Source: Pelagibacterium sp. 26DY04 (GTDB lineage: Bacteria > Pseudomonadota > Alphaproteobacteria > Rhizobiales > Devosiaceae). Taken from it: DNA of 64,000 bases. The DNA lies in the NCBI RefSeq assembly GCF_031202305.1, contig NZ_CP101731.1:1364001-1428000 (forward strand). Direction: 5' to 3'. A program made the translations under genes and the position numbers. Positions within the stretch are counted from its first letter, which is position 1, and the number at the start of each line of letters is the position of its first letter. Below the pieces are notes generated by a model. The model was given only the letters and a program-made list of their open reading frames with translations. It had not been told where the DNA came from and searched no databases. Below are positions 27,045-37,748 of this stretch, one piece after another.

Positions 27045-27785
27045 ATGAAAATCGCATTCGTTATCCCCGCTTACAATGAAGAAGCGATGATCGGGCAATG
27101 CCTCGAAGCCATCCTTGCCGAAGTCAAGCGGAGCGGGCAGCCCGCCGATGTCATCGTCATCGACAACGCCTCGACCGATCGCACCGGAGAGATTGCCGCG
27201 AGCTATCCCGGTGTGCGCGTCGTCAAGGAAATGAACAAGGGCTTGGTCCATGCGCGCCATGCCGGTTTTGCGGCGAGCGCCGGCTATGATCTGGTGGCCA
27301 ATATCGATGCGGACACCATGGTACCCGAGGGGTGGCTTTCAACCGTAGTCGACGAGTTCACAAAGCATCCCGAACTTGTCTGCCTATCAGGACCGTATTT
27401 CTATTACGACCTGACGCGTAGCCAGCGCGCGCTTGTGGAGGTGTTCTACGTCTTCACTTACGGCGCCTACATCGTGAACCGCTTCATCCTTCGCGTCGGT
27501 TCGGTGATCCATGGCGGCAATTTCGTGTTTCGGCGCGAGGCCTGGGAGAAGGCGGGCGGATATGACCGCACGATCTCTTTCTACGGCGAGGATACCGATG
27601 TCGCCGTGCGGCTGTCCAAAATCGGTCCGGTCAAATGGACGCACCGGCTGCGCATCAAGACCTCGGGCCGCCGCTTGGCGCATGAGGGAATCCTGCGTAC
27701 CGGCTTTGTCTATGCGAAAAACTTCGTTTCGATGACCTTCCGCGGCAAGCCGGCGACGACCGAATATCGGGATATCCGGGAGTAG
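27045..27785 (+). CDS. Family 2 glycosyltransferase
   Basis: The 246-aa protein has a GT-A fold: FVIPAYNEEAMIGQCLEAIL at the N-terminus, VIDNASTDRTGEIA (nucleotide binding), NIDADTMVPEGW (DXD-like motif, metal binding) and GGNFVFRREAWEKAGGYDRTISFYGEDTDVAVRL (acceptor and catalytic region). It transfers sugar from a nucleotide-sugar to an envelope glycan or lipid. There is a short hydrophobic stretch (about 125-145) but no full membrane domain. The gene stands alone, about 190 bp from its neighbours on each side. Confidence 0.85.
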   Translation: MKIAFVIPAYNEEAMIGQCLEAILAEVKRSGQPADVIVIDNASTDRTGEIAASYPGVRVVKEMNKGLVHARHAGFAASAGYDLVANIDADTMVPEGWLSTVVDEFTKHPELVCLSGPYFYYDLTRSQRALVEVFYVFTYGAYIVNRFILRVGSVIHGGNFVFRREAWEKAGGYDRTISFYGEDTDVAVRLSKIGPVKWTHRLRIKTSGRRLAHEGILRTGFVYAKNFVSMTFRGKPATTEYRDIRE

Positions 27786-27954
27786 CGCCCCACTTCCCAA
27801 ACCCCGATCGCGGTGCTATTGACCCTCGCCAACCCAAAAGCTGGCGATGAGTCTTTCCTTTCGCCGGCAAGCGGACAAATGCGGGCGGGCAGGGCGGTCA
27901 CAAAGCCGACGGCTCGCCACGCTAAACCATCGACATTCATCCGTTCCACGATGA

Positions 27955-29478
<1,524 letters not shown>

Positions 29479-29525
29479 TCCATGGTAGGCGTTGCGTTCT
29501 GGCTGACCATGGCGGGGACGCTCTG

Positions 29526-30821
29526 ATGCGGCTGCCCGGACGGATAGCTGCCGCCATCGAGGTGTTGGCCGACGTGGAAGCGCGCAAGCGTCCAGCCTCC
29601 GAAGCCCTCAAGGCGTGGGCGCTGGACCATCGCTTTGCCGGTGCGGGCGACCGCGCGGCGATCGGCAATCTCGTCTACGACGCTCTGCGCAAGCGGGCGA
29701 GCCATGCCTGGCGCATGGGGGAGGATACGCCGCGCGCACTGGTGCTTTCGGTTGTGGTGACCGAGTGGAATCAGGACGTGAAGACCTTGAATCAGGACTT
29801 CAGCGCCGACCGCTTCGCGCCGGAATCGATTTCGGAAGCCGAGACGCTAAGGCTTTCTTCCGACTCGGTTTTTTCCGATGCCCCCGACTGGGTGAAGGCT
29901 GACGTGCCGGAATGGCTGGCTCCGTCTCTGGAGGAAAATTTCGGCGAGCGCTGGATCGAGGAAGGGCAGGGGATGACCACTCGCCCGCCGCTCGACATGC
30001 GCGTCAATCGGCTCAAATCTGATCGGGCACGGGTGAAGAAATCGCTGGCGCGGTTTGAACCTGCCGAGACGCGTATTGCGCCCGACGGCCTGCGGATCCC
30101 GTCGGGGCCGGCCGACGCGCGGACGGCAAATGTCACCGCCGATGAGGGCTACCAGAAGGGTTGGTTCGAGGTTCAGGACGAAGGCAGCCAGATCGTTTCG
30201 CTTCTGGCGAGCGCAAAACCTGGCGAGCAGGTTCTCGACCTTTGCGCGGGCGCCGGGGGCAAGACGCTGGCACTGGCTTCGGCGATGGGCAATACTGGGC
30301 AGATCTTCGCCTATGACAGTGAACGGACGCGTCTGGCGCCGATCCACGAGCGCCTGAAGCGCAATGGCGTGCGCAATGCCCAGGTGCGTAACCCCGATGC
30401 GGGAGCGCTTGATGACCTCGAAGGCCGCATCGACCGCGTGCTGGTCGATGCTCCCTGTACCGGAACAGGGACGTGGCGGCGGCGGCCGGACACCAAATGG
30501 AAGCTCAGCCCAGCGCAGCTCGAAACGCGGTTGACCGAGCAGGTAGCTGTGCTTGATGACGCGGCCGGTTTTTTGAAACCGGGAGGCGAACTTGTCTATG
30601 TCACCTGCTCGATCCTGCCCCAGGAGAACGACGATCAGGTCGCGGCATTTCTCGAGCGGCATCTCGATTTCGCGCTCGTCTCCCTGCCCGAACGCTGGGA
30701 CGCTCTGTTTCCCGGTGCGGCGAAACCAGTGAGCCGGAACGGAATGACGGTGACGCTGACGCCGGCGAGCACTGACACGGACGGCTTTTTCTGCGCCGTT
30801 CTGACCAAAAGGGCCGGTTGA
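29526..30821 (+). CDS. RsmB/NOP-family RNA (cytosine-5) methyltransferase
   Basis: The 431-aa protein has a NusB-like N-terminal domain (ARKRPASEALKAWALDHRFAGAGDRAAI) and a C-terminal SAM domain. The latter contains LDLCAGAGGKTLALA, the DAPCTGTGTWRRRPD motif IV with its Cys, and YVTCSILPQEN carrying the nucleophile Cys of m5C enzymes. This fits 16S rRNA m5C967 methyltransferase RsmB, but specificity within the family is uncertain. It sits directly after guaB with a 47-bp gap. Confidence 0.85.
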   Translation: MRLPGRIAAAIEVLADVEARKRPASEALKAWALDHRFAGAGDRAAIGNLVYDALRKRASHAWRMGEDTPRALVLSVVVTEWNQDVKTLNQDFSADRFAPESISEAETLRLSSDSVFSDAPDWVKADVPEWLAPSLEENFGERWIEEGQGMTTRPPLDMRVNRLKSDRARVKKSLARFEPAETRIAPDGLRIPSGPADARTANVTADEGYQKGWFEVQDEGSQIVSLLASAKPGEQVLDLCAGAGGKTLALASAMGNTGQIFAYDSERTRLAPIHERLKRNGVRNAQVRNPDAGALDDLEGRIDRVLVDAPCTGTGTWRRRPDTKWKLSPAQLETRLTEQVAVLDDAAGFLKPGGELVYVTCSILPQENDDQVAAFLERHLDFALVSLPERWDALFPGAAKPVSRNGMTVTLTPASTDTDGFFCAVLTKRAG

Positions 30822-30852
30822 ACCAAATACGCTCCGGTCGCGTTCAAGGCGC

Positions 30853-31341
30853 ATGGCACATGCCCCCACCCTCGACGACCTCAAGCAGCCGCGCGCCCTT
30901 CTGACGCTGGCCTTGTTTCTCATCATCGTGATCGGGGTCGGAGCCTTGATCGGCTCACAGACGGCGCCCGGTCTCTGGTATGCCGGATTGGAAAAACCGC
31001 CGTTCAATCCGCCCGATTGGGTGTTCGCGCCGGTCTGGTTCGCGCTTTATGTCCTGATCGCCATCGCCGGCTGGCGCACCTTTCTCGCCGCGCCATTGAG
31101 CTTGGCCATGGGATTATGGCTGGTTCAGATGCTGCTCAACTGGACTTGGTCACCGGCATTCTTCATGGCGGAAAACCTCTGGCTCGGAATGGTCGTGATC
31201 GTGCCGATGCTGGTGGTGATTGTCGCTTTTGTCGCCGAGCGTTGGAATCGGGACCGGGTATCGGCGCTGCTTTTCGTGCCCTATGCGGCCTGGGTCGCTT
31301 TCGCAACGCTGCTCAACGCTTCGCTGGCCATTCTCAACTGA
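30853..31341 (+). CDS. tspO: TspO/MBR family membrane protein
   Basis: The 162-aa protein has five predicted transmembrane helices and the family's conserved aromatic pattern: WYAGLEKPPFNPPDWVFAPVWFALY between helices 1 and 2, and MLLNWTWSPAFF, which ends with the SPAFF-type motif. Homologues bind tetrapyrroles and are involved in stress control in alphaproteobacteria. It follows rsmB with 31 bases between. The predicted cytoplasmic N-terminus is slightly longer than usual (about 15 residues). Confidence 0.88.
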   Translation: MAHAPTLDDLKQPRALLTLALFLIIVIGVGALIGSQTAPGLWYAGLEKPPFNPPDWVFAPVWFALYVLIAIAGWRTFLAAPLSLAMGLWLVQMLLNWTWSPAFFMAENLWLGMVVIVPMLVVIVAFVAERWNRDRVSALLFVPYAAWVAFATLLNASLAILN

Positions 31342-31357
31342 TCGTCCCAAAAATCAA

Positions 31358-31388
31358 CCACCCCGGATGCGAGGGACATCCGGGGTGG
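31358..31388. terminator. Perfect 12-bp hairpin after tspO
   Basis: CCACCCCGGATG and CATCCGGGGTGG form a 12-bp stem with a 7-nt loop, 17 bp after the tspO stop. There is no T-run on the plus strand, but reading the minus strand the stem is followed by TTGATTTTT. It may be a Rho-assisted or bidirectional terminator. The rest of the 303-bp gap to guaA (31342-31644) holds no gene; the guaA promoter should lie in its distal half. Confidence 0.6.
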
Positions 31389-31644
31389 CTGCAAAAGGCC
31401 TAAGGGCATGGGACCGCAACTGGCCTTTTGACCGGGATGCGCGGAGTGGGACGCTTTGGGGGGCCGCGCATAACCCGTTTTTTTCGGCAGTCCGGTTGGT
31501 CTCCCGGCGTCCGCCAGTTGCCCTAACAACGCGGTAACCCCCGGTGAGTTGCACGGCCCTCATCGATTATTTGCGTCATCTTCGCGCGATAATGCAGTCT
31601 CGCGACCCATTGCTTCATCGTCCGATTCCGATTAAAGCCTCGCC

Positions 31645-33207
31645 ATGCAGAACGACGCCCCCACCGACACCATCCTTATCGTCGATTTCGGTTCGCAGGT
31701 CACCCAGCTCATTGCACGCCGGGTCCGCGAAACCGGGGTCTATTGCGAGATTCATCCGTTCAGCACGGCTGTTGAGAAGCTCGACGTGCTCAAGCCCAAG
31801 GGCATCATCCTTTCGGGCGGTCCGGCAAGCGTGATCGAGGAAGGTGCACCTCAGGTCGATCCGAAACTGCTCGACTATGGCGTTCCCGTGTTCGGCATCT
31901 GCTACGGGCAGCAGGCGATGTGCGTGGCGCTGGGTGGTGTGGTCGAACCGGGGTATATGCGCGAATTCGGCCGCGCCGAGGTGCGGATCGAAAAGGATTG
32001 CGCGCTCTATAATGGCGTATGGGAACTCGATCATTCCTACCAGGTGTGGATGAGTCACGGAGATAAGGTCTCCGAGATCCCCCACGGCTTCGAAGTGGTC
32101 GGCACCTCGCCCGGCGCGCCGTTCGCGATGATCGCCAATGAGGAGCGCAAATTCTACGGCGTCCAGTTCCATCCCGAAGTGGTGCACACGCCTGATGGCG
32201 CCAAGCTCTACGCTCAATTCGTGCACGAGATCTGCGGTTGCGAGGCGACCTGGACCATGGCCGCCTACCGCGAGCAGGCGATTGCTGCGATCCGCGAGCA
32301 GGTAGGCGACAAGAAGGTGATCTGCGGTCTCTCGGGCGGTGTGGATTCCTCGGTGGCCGCCATCCTGATCCACGAGGCGATCGGTGATCAGCTCACCTGC
32401 ATTTTTGTCGACCACGGACTGATGCGCAAGAACGAGGCCGATGAAGTGGTCTCGATGTTCAGGCATCAGTATAACATTCCGCTCGTGCATGTTGATGCAT
32501 CGGATGAATTCATCGGTGAACTCGAGGGCATCGTCGAGCCTGAGGCCAAGCGCAAGATCATAGGCCGGCTGTTCATCGAGACGTTTGAAAAGGAAGCCGC
32601 CAAGATCGGTGGCGTGGAATTCCTCGCCCAGGGCACGCTCTATCCGGATGTGATCGAATCCGTCTCGTTTACGGGCGGCCCTTCGGTCACCATCAAGAGC
32701 CATCACAACGTCGGCGGGCTGCCTGAGCGCATGAACATGAAGCTCGTTGAACCCCTGCGCGAATTGTTCAAGGACGAAGTGCGCAAGCTGGGCCGCGAGC
32801 TCGGTTTGCCCGAGCATTTCGTCGGCCGCCATCCATTCCCCGGGCCTGGCCTTGCCATACGCCTGCCGGGCGGCGTGACGCGCGAAAAGCTCGACATCCT
32901 GCGCCAGGCGGACGCGATCTATCTCGACGAAATCCGCAAGGCAGGTCTCTACGACACCATCTGGCAGGCCTTCGCGGTGCTGCTGCCGGTGCAAACCGTA
33001 GGGGTGATGGGGGACGGCCGGACCTATGAAAGCGTCTGCGCCCTGAGGGCAGTGACTTCGGTCGACGGCATGACCGCCGATTTCTATCCCTTCGACATGA
33101 GCTTTTTGGGCCGCGCCGCGACCCGGATTATCAACGAGGTCAAGGGCATCAACCGCGTGGTCTATGACGTCACGTCCAAGCCGCCGGGAACCATCGAATG
33201 GGAATGA
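31645..33207 (+). CDS. guaA: GMP synthase (glutamine-hydrolysing)
   Basis: The 520-aa enzyme makes GMP from XMP, glutamine and ATP. The N-terminal class I glutaminase domain shows FGICYGQQ with catalytic Cys86 and QFHPEVVHT with the His/Glu pair. The ATP-pyrophosphatase domain contains [12 protein letters not shown] (P-loop), and the C-terminal dimerisation domain ends with KPPGTIEWE, which is nearly invariant in the family. That conserved 3' end is a known integration target for genomic islands. A tyrosine recombinase gene starts about 320 bp downstream. Confidence 0.95.
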   Translation: MQNDAPTDTILIVDFGSQVTQLIARRVRETGVYCEIHPFSTAVEKLDVLKPKGIILSGGPASVIEEGAPQVDPKLLDYGVPVFGICYGQQAMCVALGGVVEPGYMREFGRAEVRIEKDCALYNGVWELDHSYQVWMSHGDKVSEIPHGFEVVGTSPGAPFAMIANEERKFYGVQFHPEVVHTPDGAKLYAQFVHEICGCEATWTMAAYREQAIAAIREQVGDKKVICGLSGGVDSSVAAILIHEAIGDQLTCIFVDHGLMRKNEADEVVSMFRHQYNIPLVHVDASDEFIGELEGIVEPEAKRKIIGRLFIETFEKEAAKIGGVEFLAQGTLYPDVIESVSFTGGPSVTIKSHHNVGGLPERMNMKLVEPLRELFKDEVRKLGRELGLPEHFVGRHPFPGPGLAIRLPGGVTREKLDILRQADAIYLDEIRKAGLYDTIWQAFAVLLPVQTVGVMGDGRTYESVCALRAVTSVDGMTADFYPFDMSFLGRAATRIINEVKGINRVVYDVTSKPPGTIEWE

Positions 33208-33210
33208 TTT
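33188..33210 (+). other. Predicted attL of the integrative element (3' end of guaA)
   Basis: Site-specific integration into the guaA 3' end is established for several genomic-island families. Here the guaA reading frame is intact, immediately followed by non-chromosomal sequence and an integrase. The duplicated copy (attR) should lie at the far end of the element, beyond this window, so the exact core cannot be fixed. Confidence 0.5.
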
Positions 33211-33221
33211 TTGCCCCTCCG

Positions 33222-33480
33222 GCGGTATCCAAAACTACGCTATTGTACGCTGTAAGACACTGATAAATTACAATAAACCTTTCATGGTCTGTTGGCATCT
33301 ATCGAGGGGTATCCTTTCGTTCTGACGGCAGATCAGACGGTATGGGGCGTCTTGTTCGCCGTGGAAAAATGCTATACCGTCAGGGGCACGAGAGCTGTTG
33401 ACGGTATATTTTTTCCGACTAACGGATTGTTCTGAAGGGGAAAAGTCCGTTCAATCAGGCTGATTTTGCCCTTACGGTAT
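33222..33480. repeat. Five GACGGTAT-like repeats between guaA and the integrase
   Basis: Copies lie at 33222-33228 (GCGGTAT), 33336-33343 (GACGGTAT), 33374-33381 (ATACCGTC, inverted), 33400-33407 (GACGGTAT) and 33473-33480 (TACGGTAT). The third and fourth form an extended 9-bp inverted repeat TATACCGTC/GACGGTATA with 18 bp between. Repeats at this place can be recombinase arm-type sites or a regulator's operators. The remainder of the 318-bp gap (33208-33525) has no gene. A GGAGG lies before the integrase GTG. Confidence 0.65.
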
Positions 33481-33525
33481 AGTCGGCGCCGCTCTCCGCA
33501 TTTTGGCTAATTTTGGAGGCGTATC

Positions 33526-34782
33526 GTGCTGACTGACACTGCCATCAAAGCACTGAAACCACAGCAGAAATTGTATAAGGTGTCCGATCGTGACGGTATG
33601 TATGTTGCCGTCCAGCCTTCGGGCGCGGTCGTATTCCGCTATGACTATCGTCTCAACGGCCGCCGGGAGACTTTGACGCTCGGCAGGTACGGGCCGGAAG
33701 GACTGTCCCTCGCACGTGCCCGCGAGAAGCTGATCGATGCAAAGCGAGCGATCCTCGAAGGCCGATCACCTGCGCAGGAGAAGCAGCACGAAAAGCGCCG
33801 ACTGAAAGAGGCAAAGCGCTTTGGGGAGTTCGGCGAGAGATGGTTTCAGGAATCGCGCATGGCTGACAGCACCCGCGCCATGCGTCGCTCGATCTATGAG
33901 CGCGACATCCTCCCGACGTTTCGGAATCGGTTATTGCCCGAGATCACGCCGGACGATCTTCGCGCAATGTGCGTCAGGGTGAAGGAGCGTGGCGCGCCGG
34001 CCACGGCCGTACACGTTCGCGACATCGTCAAGCTTATTTTCGCTTTCGCGAATCTACACGGCGAGAAGGTCGCCAATCCGGCTGACGATGTTGGGCCAGC
34101 TTCGATCGCGACCTTCGTCCCGAAGGATCGATCGCTTTCGCCGGCGGAGATCCGCATCATGTTGGGCCAGCTCGAGCATGTGCCAACGCTTCCCACGATA
34201 CGGCTCGGGATGAAGTTGTTTCTGCTGACGATGGTGCGGAAGAGCGAGCTGCAGGATGCGACGTGGGATGAAGTGGACTTTGAAAATGCCGTCTGGTCGA
34301 TCCCCAAGGAACGGATGAAGCGGTCGAAGGCTCACAACGTATATCTGTCGCAGCAAGCCATAGACATATTCATCGCCCTGAAAACCTGCGCGGGAAGCTC
34401 GCGCTATGTCTTGCCGTCTCGCTACGATGCGGACGCGCCGATGTCGCGGGCTACGTTCAATCGCATCACGACTGCGGTCGTCGTTCAGGCGAAGAAGGAG
34501 GGATTGCCGCTGGAGCCGTTCACGGTTCACGATCTACGGCGAACCGGATCGACGCTGTTAAACGAACTTGGCTTCAATAGCGACTGGATCGAAAAGTGCT
34601 TGGCTCACGAAGATGGACGGTCGTCGCGCGGGATCTATAACAAAGCGGAATACGAACATCAGCGACGCCACATGATGGAGGAGTGGTCCAACCTAGTGGA
34701 CGCCTGGAGCACAGGAAAAAAATACATACCAACGCTGCTCCCGCCCGCGATGGAGGTATTGGAGTTGGAGCCTAGTGTTTGA
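33526..34782 (+). CDS. Tyrosine recombinase / integrase of the element
   Basis: The 418-aa P4-type integrase has an N-terminal DUF4102-like arm-binding domain (LTDTAIKALKPQQKLYKVSDRDGMYVAVQPSG, about 1-90), a core-binding domain (about 100-190) and a C-terminal catalytic domain. The catalytic set is complete: Arg238, His335, Arg338 (in HDLRR), His361 and Tyr371. It should integrate and excise the element at guaA. It begins with GTG after GGAGG. The end overlaps the convergent AlpA-like gene by 11 bases. Confidence 0.92.
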   Translation: MLTDTAIKALKPQQKLYKVSDRDGMYVAVQPSGAVVFRYDYRLNGRRETLTLGRYGPEGLSLARAREKLIDAKRAILEGRSPAQEKQHEKRRLKEAKRFGEFGERWFQESRMADSTRAMRRSIYERDILPTFRNRLLPEITPDDLRAMCVRVKERGAPATAVHVRDIVKLIFAFANLHGEKVANPADDVGPASIATFVPKDRSLSPAEIRIMLGQLEHVPTLPTIRLGMKLFLLTMVRKSELQDATWDEVDFENAVWSIPKERMKRSKAHNVYLSQQAIDIFIALKTCAGSSRYVLPSRYDADAPMSRATFNRITTAVVVQAKKEGLPLEPFTVHDLRRTGSTLLNELGFNSDWIEKCLAHEDGRSSRGIYNKAEYEHQRRHMMEEWSNLVDAWSTGKKYIPTLLPPAMEVLELEPSV

Positions 34783-35044
34783 CGGGCCGGGTCTTCCGCT
34801 GATGCACATCGGGAGACGGAGCACGATTGATAGCTTTTGCTCTTGAGGCTTGGCGTCGCTCTTCGACCCAAGCCTCGACTTCAGCGAGATCCCAAACGAC
34901 GCATCGTGACGTCAGATAGAAGCGTTGTGGGAACTCACCACGTTGCTCCATATCGTAGATGGTTGTGTCGGCGAGAGGGACGATTTCGCGGAGTTGGTGC
35001 CGTCGGATAGTACGTCGAGTCAAAGCGGCGTCAGGGCGGCTCAT
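34772..35044 (-). CDS. AlpA-like HTH regulator / excisionase candidate
   Basis: The 90-aa protein has an AlpA/MerR-type winged helix: RRTIRRHQLREIVPLADTTIYDMEQRGEFPQRFYLTSRCVVWDLAEVEAWVEER. In this family, the small HTH proteins next to P4-type integrases act as excision directionality factors or activators of integrase expression. ATG 35044 with GAGGAG upstream is preferred over an N-terminal extension to 35113. It faces the integrase gene and overlaps its end. Confidence 0.8.
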   Translation of the reverse strand: MSRPDAALTRRTIRRHQLREIVPLADTTIYDMEQRGEFPQRFYLTSRCVVWDLAEVEAWVEERRQASRAKAINRAPSPDVHQRKTRPVKH

Positions 35045-35247
35045 CGCTTGCTCCTCACAATAGGAAAGCGATACAAGCCGATAGACAGCGTGGATTGGAA
35101 TACTCTGCGGCACGTCGTGGTAGAAACGGCGGTGATGGCGTGTAAATCGGACGATGCATTCGAAGCTTTGGCGCCGGAAGTGGCTCGCCGGGTTCGGCGA
35201 AAACGCGACTACGAATACTCGATCCCGCTACTCCGCGTACGCCAGCT

Positions 35248-35487
35248 TTGCCTAAGAGGCGCAAGCGGGACCGGGACCGCGCGGAAGCCAGACGCCTAGC
35301 GGGAGGTCCAAAACCGTCTTTGAGAGACCGGGCGGTCGCCTTGGCGCTGGAGCGAGGCACAGTGCGGACCCGCGACCTCACGGACATTGGTGTTCCCCGT
35401 TGCTATCTGGCTCGCATGTGCGACGAGGGCCTGCTCGCGAAGGTCGGCTATGGGCGCTACCGTGCTGCACAAGGTGAGGCGGCTTGA
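35248..35487 (+). pseudogene. Fragment resembling the AbiEi antitoxin N-terminal HTH
   Basis: The 79-codon frame has a basic start and then a wing-like HTH: LRDRAVALALERGTVRTRDL, DIGVPRCYLARMCDEGLLAKVGYGRYRAA. This pattern is typical of the first domain of AbiEi/DUF6088-type antitoxin regulators, in which a much larger C-terminal domain should follow. Here the frame ends after about 79 codons, the candidate start is a TTG without a ribosome-binding site, and no AbiEii-like toxin follows. It is therefore probably a remnant. The next 155 bp hold no gene. Confidence 0.4.
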
Positions 35488-35642
35488 TCCGGTCTTATCG
35501 TTAGTCGCGAACGGGAGCACTAAGCCGGTCGCTGTTGTTTACCTTGACAGTGCTCGAGATGTACGGGGGATGGCCCGCCGGATTCGGGGTGATCGTCCTT
35601 TTTCTGGGAGCCCGCATGCCAAGTTCGGGTAGCACCCAACGC

Positions 35643-36065
35643 TCAGCCGACTCGCCGCCCTTCCGAGTCGATCAGCAGGGAGCCATCTTCCTTGTGAAAC
35701 GGCCCGGGCGGCAGTCGGTCGAGGAGATCCAGCACCGTCTCGCTCGGCCGGCACAGCTTCACGCCCTTGGCCGTGCAGACAATCGGCCGATTGACCAGCA
35801 CCGGGTGCTCGACCATGGCATCGATTAACATCTCATCGTCAATGGAACGGTCGAGCAGCCCGAGCTCGGCCGCCGGTGACTTTGTCTCGCGCAGCGCTGT
35901 GCGCGGAGTGAGACCAGCCGCGGCGAAGAGGCCCAGAAGCTGTGGTCTAGTCCAGCCGGTCTTGAGATATTCGATCACGGTCGGGCGATGTCCCGCTGCT
36001 TCGATAATCGCGAGCACATTGCGCGAGGTACCGCAATCGGGATTGTGATGGATAACGACATTCAT
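35643..36065 (-). CDS. arsC: Arsenate reductase, glutaredoxin-coupled (ArsC)
   Basis: The 140-aa enzyme has the nucleophile motif HHNPDCGTSRN (Cys11) of the R773-type ArsC family, TGWTRPQL and the substrate-binding Arg-containing segment VNRPIVCTAKGVKLCRPSE. It reduces arsenate to arsenite using glutathione and glutaredoxin; the arsenite is then exported by the Acr3 pump encoded just upstream. ATG 36065 lies 5 bases from the acr3 stop. It is the last gene of an arsR-acr3-arsC operon on the minus strand. Confidence 0.9.
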   Translation of the reverse strand: MNVVIHHNPDCGTSRNVLAIIEAAGHRPTVIEYLKTGWTRPQLLGLFAAAGLTPRTALRETKSPAAELGLLDRSIDDEMLIDAMVEHPVLVNRPIVCTAKGVKLCRPSETVLDLLDRLPPGPFHKEDGSLLIDSEGRRVG

Positions 36066-36069
36066 GGGA

Positions 36070-37161
36070 TCAGCCACGGGTGGCCTCCTGAAATCGTCCA
36101 TCCTCTGCACGTGCTGCCGCGGCACGCCGCTTGACCGCGGGGCCTGCGTCGTACCAGCGGCGCGTGCTATTTACGATTTTCACGACCGACAGCATCACCG
36201 GCACCTCGATAAGGACGCCAACCACGGTCGCAAGCGCCGCCCCCGAATTGAATCCGAAAAGGCTGATGGCCGCGGCGACCGCCAGTTCAAAGAAATTGCT
36301 GGCGCCGATGAGCGCCGACGGTGCCGCCACGCAATGCGTCTCGCCGGTTGCGCGGTTGAGCAGATAGGCAAGACCCGAATTGAAATAGACCTGGATCAGG
36401 ATTGGCACCGCCAGCATCGCGATGATTAGCGGCTGCGCCAGAATCTGCTCGCCCTGGAACCCGAACAGCAGGACCAATGTCGCCAGGAGCGCGACGAGTG
36501 AGACTGGTTGCAAGGTCTTCAGGATAGCGATCAGAGCAGCCTCGCCGCCGCCCGCCATAATCGACCGGCGTGCGAGTTGGGCAATGATGACGGGCACTAC
36601 GATGTAGAGCGCCACCGACAGGAGCAGGGTCTCCCACGGCACGGTAATGGCGGATAGGCCAAGAAGAAGCCCCACCACGGGTGCAAAGGCGACGATCATG
36701 ATGAGGTCATTGAGCGCGACCTGGCTCAACGTGAAATGCGGTTCTCCATCGGACAGGTTACTCCAGACGAACACCATAGCGGTACAGGGCGCAGCAGCGA
36801 GAAGGATGAGGCCGGCGATATAACTGTTGATCTGGTCGGCCGGGAGATACGCTTTGAATAGCCAACCGATGAACAACCAGCCGAGCAGAGCCATCGAGAA
36901 CGGTTTGACGCCCCAATTGATAAAGAGCGTCACGCCGATGCCGCGCCAATGCTCTTTCACTTGTCCGAGCGCCGAGAAATCGATCTTGACCAGCATCGGT
37001 ATGATCATCAGCCAGATCAACACCGCCACGGGCAGGTTGACCTTGGCGATCTCAGCCGAGCCGACCGTCTGGAAGAAGGCTGGAAAAAAGTGGCCGAGCG
37101 CAACGCCGGCAACGATGCAGAGCGCGACCCAGGCGGTCAGATAACGTTCGAATGACGACAT
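36070..37161 (-). CDS. acr3: Arsenite efflux permease Acr3
   Basis: The 363-aa protein has about ten transmembrane helices and the ACR3 hallmarks: FINWGVKPFSMALLGW, the catalytic region APCTAMVFVWSNLSDGEPHFTLSQVALNDLIM (conserved Cys and Asn), YFNSGLAYLLNR and GASNFFELAVA. It exports arsenite using the proton motive force. ATG 37161 is chosen because MSSFERYLTAWVALCIVAG is the usual start; it lies 4 bases from the arsR stop. The operon order arsR-acr3-arsC supports the function. Confidence 0.9.
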   Translation of the reverse strand: MSSFERYLTAWVALCIVAGVALGHFFPAFFQTVGSAEIAKVNLPVAVLIWLMIIPMLVKIDFSALGQVKEHWRGIGVTLFINWGVKPFSMALLGWLFIGWLFKAYLPADQINSYIAGLILLAAAPCTAMVFVWSNLSDGEPHFTLSQVALNDLIMIVAFAPVVGLLLGLSAITVPWETLLLSVALYIVVPVIIAQLARRSIMAGGGEAALIAILKTLQPVSLVALLATLVLLFGFQGEQILAQPLIIAMLAVPILIQVYFNSGLAYLLNRATGETHCVAAPSALIGASNFFELAVAAAISLFGFNSGAALATVVGVLIEVPVMLSVVKIVNSTRRWYDAGPAVKRRAAAARAEDGRFQEATRG

Positions 37162-37165
37162 GTAG

Positions 37166-37522
37166 CTAATCCGGTATTGCCGGAGAGTGCCCGGCGTCGA
37201 TGGCTTGAAGAAAGATTGCAAGCGGGCCGATTGCCCGGCGATCGAGCGAATAACAAATCCGCGGGCGGGCGATTTCGCCGACGATGAGCCCCGCCTCCTT
37301 CAGGATGCGCAGATGCTCGGATGTCGTCGATGCAGCAAGCCCGATCTCTTCGACGAGGTCGCAGCCGATGCACGTCGTTCGCCGCAGGAGAGTGTCGACG
37401 ATCTGGACCCGCGCCGGATGGGCGAGAGCCTTGGCAATCTTCGCCACCTGTTCATGCGTGGGCACGGCGAACGGCACCGTGGCATCGTTCCGCTCGCTCG
37501 TTCCCAATTTGGGCGTTGCCAC
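37166..37522 (-). CDS. arsR: ArsR-family metalloregulator of the ars operon
   Basis: The 118-aa repressor has a winged helix, with ALAHPARVQIVDTLLRRTTCIGCDLVEEIG and recognition helix STTSEHLRILKEAGLI. The Cys pair in TTCIGCD and the Cys in PRICYSL could bind As(III), after which the protein releases DNA. GTG 37522 is favoured because GGGAG precedes it and a perfect operator-like palindrome lies 14 bp upstream; the ATG at 37567 would place the operator inside the gene. It controls acr3 and arsC downstream. Confidence 0.85.
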   Translation of the reverse strand: MATPKLGTSERNDATVPFAVPTHEQVAKIAKALAHPARVQIVDTLLRRTTCIGCDLVEEIGLAASTTSEHLRILKEAGLIVGEIARPRICYSLDRRAIGPLAIFLQAIDAGHSPAIPD

Positions 37523-37535
37523 TGAATCGCTCCCA

Positions 37536-37551
37536 TTCGTCAATCGACGAA
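37536..37551 (-). promoter_or_regulatory. ArsR operator candidate
   Basis: TTCGTC-AATC-GACGAA is a perfect 6-bp palindrome with a 4-bp centre, 14 bp upstream of the arsR GTG. Its place in the arsR leader fits autoregulation. The flanks extend imperfectly to ATTCGT...ACGAAT. Confidence 0.6.
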
Positions 37552-37748
37552 ACACGAATAATGCCATCCGCGCCGTGTTTCAAGAGCAATGGACAACGAT
37601 ATTTGATTATGGGAACGGCTTCGGCAGTCGCGTTCGTCCTGCTATGCCCGCCGTCGGGATTCTCGACCGCTTTTGTCGATCGAACCGTCTTCGTATGGAA
37701 TCTGTCGTGGCCTGCTCAGTGGTGTATTCCGGACCGTTCGGAACGTCC

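Noticed and set aside
31615..32994. Long minus-strand frame opposite guaA
   Set aside because: guaA is complete and highly conserved; the antisense frame has no start signal or motif.
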